From IMG/VR virus record IMGVR_UViG_3300032562_000037, positions 1 to 51,920 of that record: DNA of 51,920 nt; one strand, written 5' to 3'. The notes below the pieces were generated by a model. That model made no database searches. It was not told the origin of the DNA and saw only the letters and a program-made list of their open reading frames with translations. This document shows, one piece after another, positions 31,673 to 38,511 of the stretch. The position numbers and the translations under genes are program-made. Source of the DNA: a virus. The stretch's first letter is position 1. Every line of letters begins with the position of its first letter.

Positions 31673-31885
31673 TCAAACCCCAAATAACATAATTACCCGC
31701 TTAAACATCCGCGCCATGTTCCGGTCACACAGAAACAGGCAGGCCCGCAGTTCGCCCTCGGTTGCCCTGGATTTCAGGAACTGTTCCGCTGGTTTGAGGC
31801 TGGTCCTATACCACGGATAGCAGCCCGAGGCGCTGCGTTTATGGATTTCGGTGTAGGTTGCTTCTGCTACCTTATGGTTGTGCAT
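31673..31885 (-). CDS. Small basic protein (70 aa)
   Basis: Not recognised. TTGGAGG precedes ATG 31885. Predicted helical with RSASGCYPWYRTSLKPAEQF and KSRATEGELRACLFLCDRNM. Last gene before the terminator. Confidence 0.6.
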   Translation of the reverse strand: MHNHKVAEATYTEIHKRSASGCYPWYRTSLKPAEQFLKSRATEGELRACLFLCDRNMARMFKRVIMLFGV

Positions 31886-31913
31886 TTCTATCCTCCAATT
31901 TCTACATTAGTTT

Positions 31914-32096
31914 TCAGTAGCCGTAGCCGTAGCCGTTGCCGTTGCCGTAGCCGTCGCCGTTGCCGCAGCCGCAGCCGTCGCCGTCGCCGTTGCCGTTGCC
32001 GTAGCTGTAGCCGTTGCCGGTGCCGTTGCCGTTGCCGTAGCCGTCGCCGTAGCCGTCGCCGTTGCCGTAGTTTACGATTAATAGATTCTTGGCCAT
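31914..32096 (-). CDS. Gly-X dipeptide-repeat peptide (60 aa)
   Basis: After MAKNLLIVNY the sequence is a run of about 25 Gly-X dipeptides with X mainly Asn, Asp or Tyr, ending GYGYGY, encoded by hexanucleotide repeats. A single CGCG breaks the pattern. The start follows GGTGG and lies one base after the upstream stop. Such a chain should be unstructured or form a Gly/Tyr-rich hydrogel or fibre-like material. No family recognised; the DNA repeat is likely unstable in length. Confidence 0.65.
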   Translation of the reverse strand: MAKNLLIVNYGNGDGYGDGYGNGNGTGNGYSYGNGNGDGDGCGCGNGDGYGNGNGYGYGY

Positions 32097-32097
32097 A

Positions 32098-32489
32098 TTA
32101 CCACCCGTTAATGACGTTGATCTGCGCAATCGGAGTGCATCGAACTACGCCGTAGGGGTCGGCTTTGGTTTTGCCAGCGATAGGCCCGTTGATCAGTTCT
32201 CCGAGTCCATGGGTGGTTCCCCAGTTGCGGATATTCTGGGTATTCCGGATGGTCACACTCCCGTCATCATGATCCTCGCAGTCGCCCACGAATCCGCGAC
32301 GATGATCCGCTTGCTACCGGTGCCCTTCTTGACGTATTCGATGCCGTTGATGCTGATGGTTTCGACGGTGGTATCCATGTCGCCCACGAATATCCATCCG
32401 CGATCCGCGACGATGATCCGCTTGCTACCGGTGCCCTTCTTGACGTATTCGATGCCGTTGATGCTGATGGTTTCGACGGTGGTATCCAT
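32098..32489 (-). pseudogene. Small phage protein gene broken by tandem duplication and frameshift
   Basis: The gene starts at ATG 32489 (AAAGGGG upstream) with TVETISINGIEYVKKGTGSK, IIVADRGWIFVGD, then starts the same 37-residue unit again. In the second copy 13 bases are missing after IIVAD, so the frame shifts and stops at 32253. The original frame continues in the same DNA as GDCEDHDDGSVTIRNTQNIR with a C-terminal GLGELINGPIAGKTKADPYG and stops at 32098. Without the duplication the gene would encode about 97 residues of a small conserved phage protein type of unknown function. Possible assembly artefact. Confidence 0.75.
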
Positions 32490-32490
32490 G
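32292..32490. repeat. Tandem duplication, 111-bp offset
   Basis: Bases 32292-32379 and 32403-32490 are identical over 88 bp. A flanking 13-base GTCGCCCACGAAT also recurs (32281 and 32379) at an offset of 98, giving the 13-base difference that shifts the frame. Perfect identity means a recent event or an assembly artefact. Confidence 0.9.
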
Positions 32491-32566
32491 ATGATTTCCC
32501 CTTTCGCGGGATGAGGCACGATGCCAATCCAATTGTGCGGCATCCTTTCCGAGTGTCAAGGGGAAA

Positions 32567-33931
32567 TCAATGCATCCATGAATTCGGCCCAGCGATCATG
32601 GCCGCCAGGTTCTGCCGGGCGATTGAGTCCGGGACGCGCCGGATGGGATGGCCCAGCATGTCTAGTTGTTCCATCTCTGCGGGCGGATCGATTTTTTGCT
32701 TGAACCCTAGAATTAGTGGCTCAATCGCGTAACGGATACTGTCAACGGCATCGTCTTTGCAGCTTAGCCGCTCCCCTTCCTCTGTCACTACCTCGCGCCG
32801 CTGTTTGGCATCAATCTCGGGCAAAACGTTGCCGGTGTGCGGATCGACCCGGTATCTGAGCGAGCGCAGCTCGGCATAGGTATATGGGCATCGCGGGTGG
32901 ACATATATGTCATAGAGGGATCGTAGATAATCTACACCGTCCATGTCGCATCCTGGCCATTTGCGGGATGCCATCATGCGTTTGTATCCGTTGCGTCGGC
33001 AGTAGTTGATAAGCTCGGGCCGGCTGCTATCGGCCCGAACCACGTTTGCCCCCGCGTCCGGGATGGTGTCAAACCAGACGGGAATCATGTCAATCTCACA
33101 ATGGAACTGGACGGTTTCATGCTCGACATACAGCGCATGATTCGGGGCATCCAGCCAACATTTGATCATCACGGTAGGATCACCACTATATCCCCAATCC
33201 GTGCCAAACAACCTAGACCAGTGAGGCGCTGGCACAAACTCTTGGAGGTGCAGTTTCGCCCGGTCGAAAACTACATCATTGGACCGATGTTTTGTCTCGC
33301 CTAGCCAGATATGGGCATATTCGTCGTAATCCGATGCCTTGAGCCGTTCCATTTCTGATCGCAGCACCTCCGGGAACCATGGATTGTCCGACGCGTTGAT
33401 CTGGATCACCACAATGTCGTCTAAGCTGTGCTGGTGTTTAATGAACCGGACGTAGGTTGGATCATCGTCATGGACTGGGTTCATCGTCACGATGATTTCA
33501 GAGCCAGGTGCCCGGATGGTTGGGACCAATAGACTCCATGATTTCTCACTGACCGTCTGGCCTTCCTCAACCCAGCATTTCGTCACCTTTTCGTAGGATT
33601 TGATGCTCTCAACCGTGTTTGTGGCCAGGCCAGTGAAAATAAACATGCTGCCCGATTCGCTGCATCGAATCTCATCCCGTGTCACCTCGAATCTATTACC
33701 CAGCCCCATGAGTTGAATCTGGTCCCCAATCAACCGGTGGACGGAATCACGAATGGACCGCTGCACCTCGCGGCAACACAGGATGCGCTCTCCGGATGAC
33801 AGAGCACAGATGATCAGATATCGAGCCACACTCCAGGATTTCGAACTACCACGGCCTCCGTGTAGGATTTTATATCGATGTGGTTCCCATAATGGGAAGA
33901 GTTTGGAGGGCAGGTCTAGTTTGATATCCAT
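32567..33931 (-). CDS. terL: Terminase large subunit
   Basis: DNA-packaging motor of the Terminase_3 (PBSX/P22-related) type. ATPase: GGRGSSKS Walker A (residues 25-32) and CWVEEGQ Walker B region (119-125). RNase H-like nuclease: FGTDWGYSGDP (Asp245), RADSSRPE (Asp301) and CKDDAVDS (Asp393/Asp397). Length 454 aa is typical. Followed by small accessory genes rather than by portal, unlike P22. The ATG at 33931 has no strong Shine-Dalgarno, only GGGA. Confidence 0.95.
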   Translation of the reverse strand: MDIKLDLPSKLFPLWEPHRYKILHGGRGSSKSWSVARYLIICALSSGERILCCREVQRSIRDSVHRLIGDQIQLMGLGNRFEVTRDEIRCSESGSMFIFTGLATNTVESIKSYEKVTKCWVEEGQTVSEKSWSLLVPTIRAPGSEIIVTMNPVHDDDPTYVRFIKHQHSLDDIVVIQINASDNPWFPEVLRSEMERLKASDYDEYAHIWLGETKHRSNDVVFDRAKLHLQEFVPAPHWSRLFGTDWGYSGDPTVMIKCWLDAPNHALYVEHETVQFHCEIDMIPVWFDTIPDAGANVVRADSSRPELINYCRRNGYKRMMASRKWPGCDMDGVDYLRSLYDIYVHPRCPYTYAELRSLRYRVDPHTGNVLPEIDAKQRREVVTEEGERLSCKDDAVDSIRYAIEPLILGFKQKIDPPAEMEQLDMLGHPIRRVPDSIARQNLAAMIAGPNSWMH

Positions 33932-34014
33932 TTATAAGATTCCCATCTCACCTAAAGTCTCAACCCCGGCTTGGGGATCATTTTGGGGTGAATTACAATT
34001 AGCTATTCCTAGAT

Positions 34015-34090
34015 TGGCTGGGGATGCGGGACTCGAACCCGCGACACCCGGCTTAACAGGCCGGCGCTCTACCAACTGAGCTAATCCCCA
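34015..34090 (-). tRNA. tRNA-Asn (GUU)
   Basis: Minus strand: acceptor TGGGGAT pairs with ATCCCCA; D-arm with AGCTCAGTTGGTAGAGC; anticodon stem CCGGC/GCCGG around CTGTTAA, anticodon GTT; T-arm GCGGGTTCGAGTCCCGC; discriminator G and encoded CCA. All stems pair. 76 bases, between terminase and a micropeptide gene. Confidence 0.97.
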
Positions 34091-34098
34091 ATATTGCA

Positions 34099-34206
34099 CT
34101 AAATGCCCTGGATCACATGCCAAATCATAGATGCTACGCCAACAACCATGGCCAGCGTCCCCGTCACAACAACAATGCCCAGGCAGACATTCATCAACGC
34201 CATCAT
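34099..34206 (-). CDS. Membrane micropeptide (35 aa)
   Basis: ATG overlaps the upstream stop by one base (TGATG). One hydrophobic segment spans most of the chain: LGIVVVTGTLAMVVGVASMI, then WHVIQGI. Function unknown; one of several coupled membrane micropeptides in this genome. Confidence 0.55.
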   Translation of the reverse strand: MMALMNVCLGIVVVTGTLAMVVGVASMIWHVIQGI

Positions 34207-34619
34207 CAGATATGCTCCTTATCGGTTGCGGGCTGTTCCACGGGAACAATTGCCAGGATGATATGCCCAGCCGCGTTGTAGATTGCCACTCCACTGGGGC
34301 GTTGCTTGACCGTGTATTGCTTCCCGTCCACTGTGGCACGTTGGATACCGGATGCGGGCAATGGATCGTCTACGGGCCTCTGGAACGCATAGAATTTGAT
34401 ATTGCCACTGAACCGAATGACCAGGATTACGTGCCCTTTGCCATTGAGTAGAGCAACGGCATCCCCGCTTCTGTCAATGGAATACCGCTCGCCCTCCAGC
34501 GTCCATTCGCGACCTCGCGGGCTAACCGGCATGGTAGCCAGAGTCCGGGCAGGCGTGGGAAACTGATAGACAATCGCTGGGACTGGGATATAGACACGCG
34601 GAGGCGGGGCCTGGATCAT
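34206..34619 (-). CDS. Unknown protein with an internal duplicated domain (137 aa)
   Basis: A Pro-rich start is followed by two related units of about 40 residues: WTLEGERYSIDRSGDAVALL with NGKGHVILVI, and ATVDGKQYTVKQRPSGVAIY with NAAGHIILAI. Both have a beta-hairpin pattern ending in (N/K)xxGHIIL. Function unknown. It follows the terminase small subunit with an ATGA overlap. Confidence 0.7.
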   Translation of the reverse strand: MIQAPPPRVYIPVPAIVYQFPTPARTLATMPVSPRGREWTLEGERYSIDRSGDAVALLNGKGHVILVIRFSGNIKFYAFQRPVDDPLPASGIQRATVDGKQYTVKQRPSGVAIYNAAGHIILAIVPVEQPATDKEHI

Positions 34620-34921
34620 AGCTTCTCCTTTGGGGCCGGGGATACGTAGTTAATTGAGACACGGATTGGTTCTGACCTATCCCCGCCGCCTGTGAGTTCG
34701 GCCCGGGACAACTTAGGCACGTGGTATTCCAGCATATCGAGGAAACAGCGAAATGCCTTCTCTGCCCCTTGTGTTTCTGCGATCTCATCTAGCCAGCCCT
34801 GGAGCCTGTCAGCGTTGCCGTCAATCAGAACGGCCAATGCCTCACGAGCGTTGGCCGTTGCCTTGTTTGGGCACCCTTTACGGGAGCCTCCACGGGGTTT
34901 CTGTTTGGTCTTATTAATCAT
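34616..34921 (-). CDS. terS: Probable terminase small subunit
   Basis: Basic opening GGSRKGCPNKATANAREAL (DNA-binding type), helix LQGWLDEIAETQGAEKAFRC and FLDMLEYHVPKLSRAEL. Proteins with this pattern are commonly found before large terminases and are thought to recognise the packaging site. 101 aa is short for the class. No strong ribosome binding site visible before ATG 34921. Confidence 0.7.
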   Translation of the reverse strand: MINKTKQKPRGGSRKGCPNKATANAREALAVLIDGNADRLQGWLDEIAETQGAEKAFRCFLDMLEYHVPKLSRAELTGGGDRSEPIRVSINYVSPAPKEKL

Positions 34922-34942
34922 ATGACGGCACTTTGCTAAATA

Positions 34943-35098
34943 TTAGTCGCTCTGGCTCACATTGAGCCGGTCCATTTCTTCCTCATTGGCCAGGACGGGG
35001 CATCGCCGATTGGAGATGATCCGCGCGGGCTGTCCACTCATCTCATCGGGCATCCATTCCCCGTTGCAGGTATATCCTCGGTAGCCTAAACCATCCAT
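34943..35098 (-). CDS. Small protein (51 aa)
   Basis: Not recognised. The ATG at 35098 lies inside the end of the upstream gene in another frame (13-base overlap) and TAA is at 34943-34945. MDGLGYRGYTCNGEWMPDEM and a C-terminal EEEMDRLNVSQSD; uniform coding-like composition and the tight packing support it. Too short for routine calling. Confidence 0.5.
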   Translation of the reverse strand: MDGLGYRGYTCNGEWMPDEMSGQPARIISNRRCPVLANEEEMDRLNVSQSD

Positions 35099-35394
35099 GG
35101 GCCCTCCATTACTTTTTCATCGCATTCCTCCAGTGCTAGGGTGTATCCAGATTCAAACGCATCAGCCGGGCTAAATGACTGATACCCATCGTCATGCTGG
35201 ACGAAATAACCTCCAGGACGCGGACGGTGCTTGTTTAAAAACTCCTGACTCAATTCGATAGTCGCATATCGAAATCCCACTAGCTCGATGAGAATTTTCG
35301 ACGCAATCCCATCAAACCAGATGCGCTCGATTTTTGCAGCGCTGACTTCCTTGTGGCACTTGTAGCGTGGGAGTCGGATTCCGCTAGTGGTCAT
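35086..35394 (-). CDS. Conserved phage protein with a DGYQSFSP motif (102 aa)
   Basis: The pattern YKCHKEVSAAKIERI ... PRPGGYFVQHDDGYQSFSP and ADAFESGYT belongs to a small protein seen in many tailed phages near terminase or early genes. Its function is unassigned. It overlaps the upstream gene by 11 bases. Confidence 0.75.
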   Translation of the reverse strand: MTTSGIRLPRYKCHKEVSAAKIERIWFDGIASKILIELVGFRYATIELSQEFLNKHRPRPGGYFVQHDDGYQSFSPADAFESGYTLALEECDEKVMEGPWMV

Positions 35395-35677
35395 GATCTA
35401 CTCCATCAATAGTGAGTCTGCCGTTTGCATCGGCAGTGGCCTTGATTCGGGTATTCCCGTGGCCAGTGCGGGATTTCTCGCGCCGTGCATCTACCATATT
35501 CCCGAATTCCAGAGCGGAGCCACTACCTGCCACAGTCACAATGCCCGGGGCACATACAGATTTCTCGAACGTCTCCTGAGCGCACATGGGACAGATCGTG
35601 ATGGTCCCCTGATCAACCCATTCGATGCGGTCGATTTCGACATGGTCGCAATTGTTACACCATCGGTCAAACAGCAT
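35384..35677 (-). CDS. Zinc-ribbon protein (97 aa)
   Basis: CNNCDH at residues 7-12 and CPMCAQ at about 29-34 form a CxxC...CxxC zinc ribbon; the C-terminal part is Gly/Asp/Thr-rich. Possibly nucleic acid-binding. The ATG follows GCGAGG within a late promoter-like element, so it may head a late transcript. Confidence 0.65.
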   Translation of the reverse strand: MLFDRWCNNCDHVEIDRIEWVDQGTITICPMCAQETFEKSVCAPGIVTVAGSGSALEFGNMVDARREKSRTGHGNTRIKATADANGRLTIDGVDHDH

Positions 35678-35682
35678 TGATA

Positions 35683-35699
35683 CCTCGCTATGTATTATA
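35683..35699 (-). promoter_or_regulatory. Late promoter-like element before the packaging operon
   Basis: Minus-strand TATAATACATAGCGAGG; its TAA is the stop codon of the RNA ligase (35695-35697). The GAGG is the ribosome binding site of the gene at 35677. It shares CTCGTATAATA with the gp10 element. Confidence 0.7.
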
Positions 35700-36228
35700 C
35701 GAGTTTTGATTTGGGGGATTCATCGCCCTTGATCGTTTTTTTGAACATGGTCCCCGCTGCCTCATGATAAATTACAATGCCCTCGGGGTCCATCCATCCC
35801 GGGGCCGCGCGGCTGCCCTGTTCCGCCAGCATATCGATCAGCCCTCTAATCGCGGTCGTATCGAATTCACCCCGATAGAGGATCGGAACCACATGACAGC
35901 ACGAGGGCACATTATCAGGGTTCCATTTGTCCACATTGAATAGGCTGAAGCGTTTTTCGGTCAGCCCATATTTTCGCTGAATACCCTGCCCCCACCATTC
36001 GCCATAATGATGGCCGGGCCCGAGCAACATCAATTCGTCCGCGTGATCAGTCCCCCAGCTCGCAAACCCATAATTGTCATTCTGTGGGGTGATCCAACGA
36101 GTTCGGGAGCCAAAATGCATATGCCCATCATCGTCAATGAATACCTGGGCATTGGTGCCGTCGATTTTTTCGGTAACCGTGCAGTTTCGGCTCAGTCGAG
36201 CGATTTTGGGGAATGCGGCGAAATCCAT
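35695..36228 (-). CDS. RNA ligase family protein (Rnl2-like)
   Basis: Nucleotidyltransferase motif I is EKIDGTN with Lys21 as the likely adenylation site; later motifs are WWGQGIQRKYG, EGIVIYHEAAGTMFKKT and KKTIKGDE. 177 aa is short, so it may lack a C-terminal domain. Phage RNA ligases repair host or phage tRNAs cut by anticodon nucleases; the two phage tRNAs make that a reasonable guess. AGGAGG precedes ATG 36228. Confidence 0.85.
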   Translation of the reverse strand: MDFAAFPKIARLSRNCTVTEKIDGTNAQVFIDDDGHMHFGSRTRWITPQNDNYGFASWGTDHADELMLLGPGHHYGEWWGQGIQRKYGLTEKRFSLFNVDKWNPDNVPSCCHVVPILYRGEFDTTAIRGLIDMLAEQGSRAAPGWMDPEGIVIYHEAAGTMFKKTIKGDESPKSKLV

Positions 36229-36243
36229 GTTTCCTCCTGTGGG

Positions 36244-36579
36244 TTAGTTTTCATCAACCAGTGTATCGCCATTCAGTTGCACATTCCTGGCGAAATATTG
36301 TGACTCGCGTCTGACAAAATTCCACTCAGCGTACCGGAGATAGGTCGTGATCCAGGAGAACAGCCGAGTTTTTTTCTCCGGGCGGTATCGTTGGATGGCA
36401 TGAACCAGATATACCTGATACTCACCCTCCAGGTCGTCCCATTGTGTGCCATATGGATATTTCAGCCGGGCTTTGGCTAGGGTCGGGGGAATGCAGCACA
36501 TGGCATACACGATGCAATCATCCAATTTGCCACTCGATAGGAGGGATTGAGCATGGGTTTCATTAAAATAATTCGCCAT
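36244..36579 (-). CDS. Sigma-70 region 2-like protein, candidate late sigma factor
   Basis: Residues 38-95 read as sigma-70 region 2: RLKYPYGTQWDDLEGEYQVY, then LVHAIQRYRPEK and RLFSWITTYLRYAEWNFVRR, matching the DDL-E-L, YxP-K and TYLR--RR positions of core-binding and -10-binding helices. The protein is 111 aa and there is no room for region 3 or 4. A sigma that reads only a -10 element resembles T4 gp55. It is driven by its own host-type promoter, with the ATG only 5 bases after the -10, so a leaderless message is possible. Inferred to drive the TATAATANATA sites. Confidence 0.75.
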   Translation of the reverse strand: MANYFNETHAQSLLSSGKLDDCIVYAMCCIPPTLAKARLKYPYGTQWDDLEGEYQVYLVHAIQRYRPEKKTRLFSWITTYLRYAEWNFVRRESQYFARNVQLNGDTLVDEN

Positions 36580-36584
36580 GCCTC

Positions 36585-36613
36585 AGTATATGGCAATCCG
36601 CTATGAGGTGCAA
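36585..36613 (-). promoter_or_regulatory. Host-type sigma-70 promoter for the sigma-like gene
   Basis: Minus-strand TTGCAC, 17-base spacer, TATACT. The -10 ends 5 bases before ATG 36579, with GAGG between, so transcription would start at or near the A of the start codon. Confidence 0.75.
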
Positions 36614-36647
36614 TATAAATTTTCTGAAAATATTTTGAAATTTCCCC

Positions 36648-36676
36648 TTGCGTCATCTTTCAGGATGACCGATACT
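36648..36676 (+). promoter_or_regulatory. Candidate promoter for the small plus-strand cluster
   Basis: TTGCGT, 17-base spacer, GATACT, followed 20 bases later by ATG 36697 with GGAGG before it. Divergent from the sigma promoter; the hexamers are weaker. Confidence 0.5.
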
Positions 36677-36696
36677 TTTGGCATGGAGGCAACACC

Positions 36697-36879
36697 ATGA
36701 CCATGCTCACCATCCCCCAGGCAATCGTAATCTGCAAGGCTCACTCAATGGAAACATTCCTCGCCGAAGGAATCCTCATGGTGCTGGAAGTTGGCTACAC
36801 CATGGATGGAACTGACGTGAGCAACTGGGTTCCGTGCCCGATGCGCCGCTCTGATTTGTTCGCATGGCTCGGTTACTGA
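36697..36879 (+). CDS. Small unknown protein (60 aa)
   Basis: Not recognised. GGAGGCAACACC precedes the ATG. N-terminal helix (LTIPQAIVICKAHSMETFLA) and a C-terminal basic-aromatic end (PMRRSDLFAWLGY). First gene of a short coupled plus-strand cluster. Confidence 0.65.
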   Translation: MTMLTIPQAIVICKAHSMETFLAEGILMVLEVGYTMDGTDVSNWVPCPMRRSDLFAWLGY

Positions 36880-36950
36880 TGCGCTACTTCTGGCATTTCG
36901 CCCTCGGATTTGCCATCGTGGCCTTTATCACTACTTTACTGTGCCAATAG
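36879..36950 (+). CDS. Membrane micropeptide (23 aa)
   Basis: ATG overlaps the upstream stop (TGATG). MRYFWH followed by a single hydrophobic span FALGFAIVAFITTLLC. Function unknown. Confidence 0.5.
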   Translation: MRYFWHFALGFAIVAFITTLLCQ

Positions 36951-36958
36951 GGGTTCCC

Positions 36959-37051
36959 GTGTTCACAGCGTTGTATTACCTCTCTGCCATGGTCGTATTC
37001 TGCGGCGCATGGGTCATGTCCTCAATTATTGATTGGATGGAGTCGAAATGA
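36959..37051 (+). CDS. Membrane micropeptide (30 aa)
   Basis: GTG start 8 bases after the upstream stop; stop overlaps the next ATG. Hydrophobic span ALYYLSAMVVFCGAWVM, then SSIIDWMESK. Function unknown. Confidence 0.5.
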   Translation: MFTALYYLSAMVVFCGAWVMSSIIDWMESK

Positions 37052-37284
37052 ATCTAATCATGTCCTACATCGCACTACAGATGGTCCCTGGATGGATCAC
37101 TCAGCCCCGAGTTGACCGCCTGGCTAATGTCCCAGAGACCGCCAAACTCATGGTCTGTGGCGACGAAAAAACAGGCAGACGTTTTGGCCAGGCTAAATGC
37201 CGCGAGGGCAAATGCGCCAAAATCGGATCGGGGGGCCGGAATCCGGGCGGCAAACCCTATCAGGTATGGGCAGTGTGGGAGTAG
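37048..37284 (+). CDS. Small basic unknown protein (78 aa)
   Basis: Not recognised. ATGA overlap fixes the start. Hydrophobic N-terminus (MNLIMSYIALQMVPGW), then a basic Gly-rich region with CREGKCAKIGSGGRNPGG. Two cysteines might bind metal. Confidence 0.6.
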   Translation: MNLIMSYIALQMVPGWITQPRVDRLANVPETAKLMVCGDEKTGRRFGQAKCREGKCAKIGSGGRNPGGKPYQVWAVWE

Positions 37285-37286
37285 AC

Positions 37287-37364
37287 ATGTCTATTATGTG
37301 CCAGAGACTACTCGGGACCGCAATTGGGATTGTCCTAGGATTGCTGCTTTACATACTGTTCTAG
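37287..37364 (+). CDS. Membrane micropeptide (25 aa)
   Basis: ATG 37287, 2 bases after the upstream stop. MSIMCQRL followed by LGTAIGIVLGLLLYILF, a single membrane segment. Third micropeptide of the cluster; converges on the minus-strand array. Confidence 0.5.
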   Translation: MSIMCQRLLGTAIGIVLGLLLYILF

Positions 37365-37400
37365 GCCATCTCATCATGGCGCGATCCTGAACAGGTGAGA

Positions 37401-37586
37401 TTAGAAACGGATTCCGGGTTCGGTGTGCCAGCAGATGCCGCCAGCGATCATCTCGCCCAACCAGCTCCGGTTGGCCTCGGGGTTGGCGCGGTGCCTCCAC
37501 AACCAGCGGAGATCACGGTCCTGGGCCACAGTGCCTCGGTTGGGGCGGCCAGTCTGGCGGCGAATCCATTTCGGTGTTCGGCTCAA
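37401..37586 (-). CDS. Small basic protein (61 aa), TTG start
   Basis: Not recognised. TTG at 37586 with CCAGGAG 7 bases upstream. Arg/Trp-rich: TPKWIRRQTGRPNRG, then RWLWRHRANPEANRSWLGEM. Last gene of the leftward early array. Confidence 0.55.
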   Translation of the reverse strand: MSRTPKWIRRQTGRPNRGTVAQDRDLRWLWRHRANPEANRSWLGEMIAGGICWHTEPGIRF

Positions 37587-37694
37587 GGTGTACTCCTGGA
37601 CATTCGTTAAAAAATCTGGATGGCGGTCGGGTTGCTTGTCTCCGCTCTTAATCGTCCCCGCTCCGTTGTTGCCTCTGGATCATCCTGGACAGCC

Positions 37695-37877
37695 TCATTC
37701 GGGCTGCAATTCGGTTTCGAGTTCTCGGGTTTCGTAGGTGTCATACCCGCTGAGCATGTGGTCCCTGTCCGTCCATTTCACGTAGAGGATTTTGTCGGTC
37801 ATGGGCGATTTCCCGGTGACGGTACCCACTCCGCGCCATGCGTTCATGGGGTCTCGGACTCGGTCTCCAAGGTGCAT
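37695..37877 (-). CDS. Small KOW-like protein (60 aa)
   Basis: Not recognised by name. LGDRVRDPMNAWRGVGTVTG then KILYVKWTDRD, a pattern like small KOW/SH3-type domains. GGAG precedes ATG 37877; ends ELQPE followed by a CTGTCCA junction. Confidence 0.65.
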   Translation of the reverse strand: MHLGDRVRDPMNAWRGVGTVTGKSPMTDKILYVKWTDRDHMLSGYDTYETRELETELQPE

Positions 37878-37904
37878 TGGAATCTCCAGGGGATGGAAAG
37901 CTAG

Positions 37905-38207
37905 CTAGGGGTTGAGGGCGGCGCGGGCGATCTGTGAAGGTGTAGGGAGTCCTCCCTTTTCCACTCCACCTCCCCAGCGCCCAGCGGCGATCTCCTCCAG
38001 GGCCTCCCGGTAGTGGTCACGCTCCACGGACAGGGCGCTGGCGTCCCGATGCATGGCCAGGACGGACGCCTCCAGTTCCGTGACCCTGGCTTCCGCCTTG
38101 ATGCGTCTTTTGCGCTCGGCATTCCGTTCCTCCTGCATCTCGGTCATACGTTCGTCGGCGCTCTCGATCTGTGTGATGGCTTCGGTGGTTTCAAACCAAC
38201 GACTCAT
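37905..38207 (-). CDS. Coiled-coil protein (100 aa)
   Basis: Not recognised. Residues 8-75 are a continuous helix with heptads (EERNAERKRRIKAEARVTEL). The ending REALEEIAA ... IARAAL is common in small phage coiled-coil proteins. AGGAGG before ATG 38207 (in-frame upstream starts are not needed). Confidence 0.7.
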   Translation of the reverse strand: MSRWFETTEAITQIESADERMTEMQEERNAERKRRIKAEARVTELEASVLAMHRDASALSVERDHYREALEEIAAGRWGGGVEKGGLPTPSQIARAALNP

Positions 38208-38229
38208 GGGGCATTCCTCCTGGACAGCC

Positions 38230-38511
38230 TTATTCGAGCTGCGAATTGATTTCGATGCAGATGTCGAAGTAGTCACCCCCGTCCGTTTCGTGGTCGGGGT
38301 TCGCGGGATCACCGCAGAGGCAGCAAACCCCATGCTCGGGGCAGTAGCCTGGCACAGCATCAGCGGGGACAGCGGAGCACCCGCAGGGGTAGGTCCGGTA
38401 TTCCGCCGCGACCTGGACGATCAGCACGTCATCGATCTGCTGGGGCGGTGCCAGCAGGTCCAGGTTGACCACGCCGCTGGGCGTTTTGACGGTGAGCATT
38501 TTGGGGTCCAA
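38230..38511 (-). CDS. Cys-rich probable zinc protein (93 aa)
   Basis: CGCSAV, YCPEHGVCCLCGDP with His between suggest zinc ribbons. TTG at 38511 has AAGGAGG 7 bases upstream; ATG 38499 is the alternative. Ends NSQLE followed by the CTGTCCAGGAGG junction. Function unknown. Confidence 0.6.
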   Translation of the reverse strand: MDPKMLTVKTPSGVVNLDLLAPPQQIDDVLIVQVAAEYRTYPCGCSAVPADAVPGYCPEHGVCCLCGDPANPDHETDGGDYFDICIEINSQLE

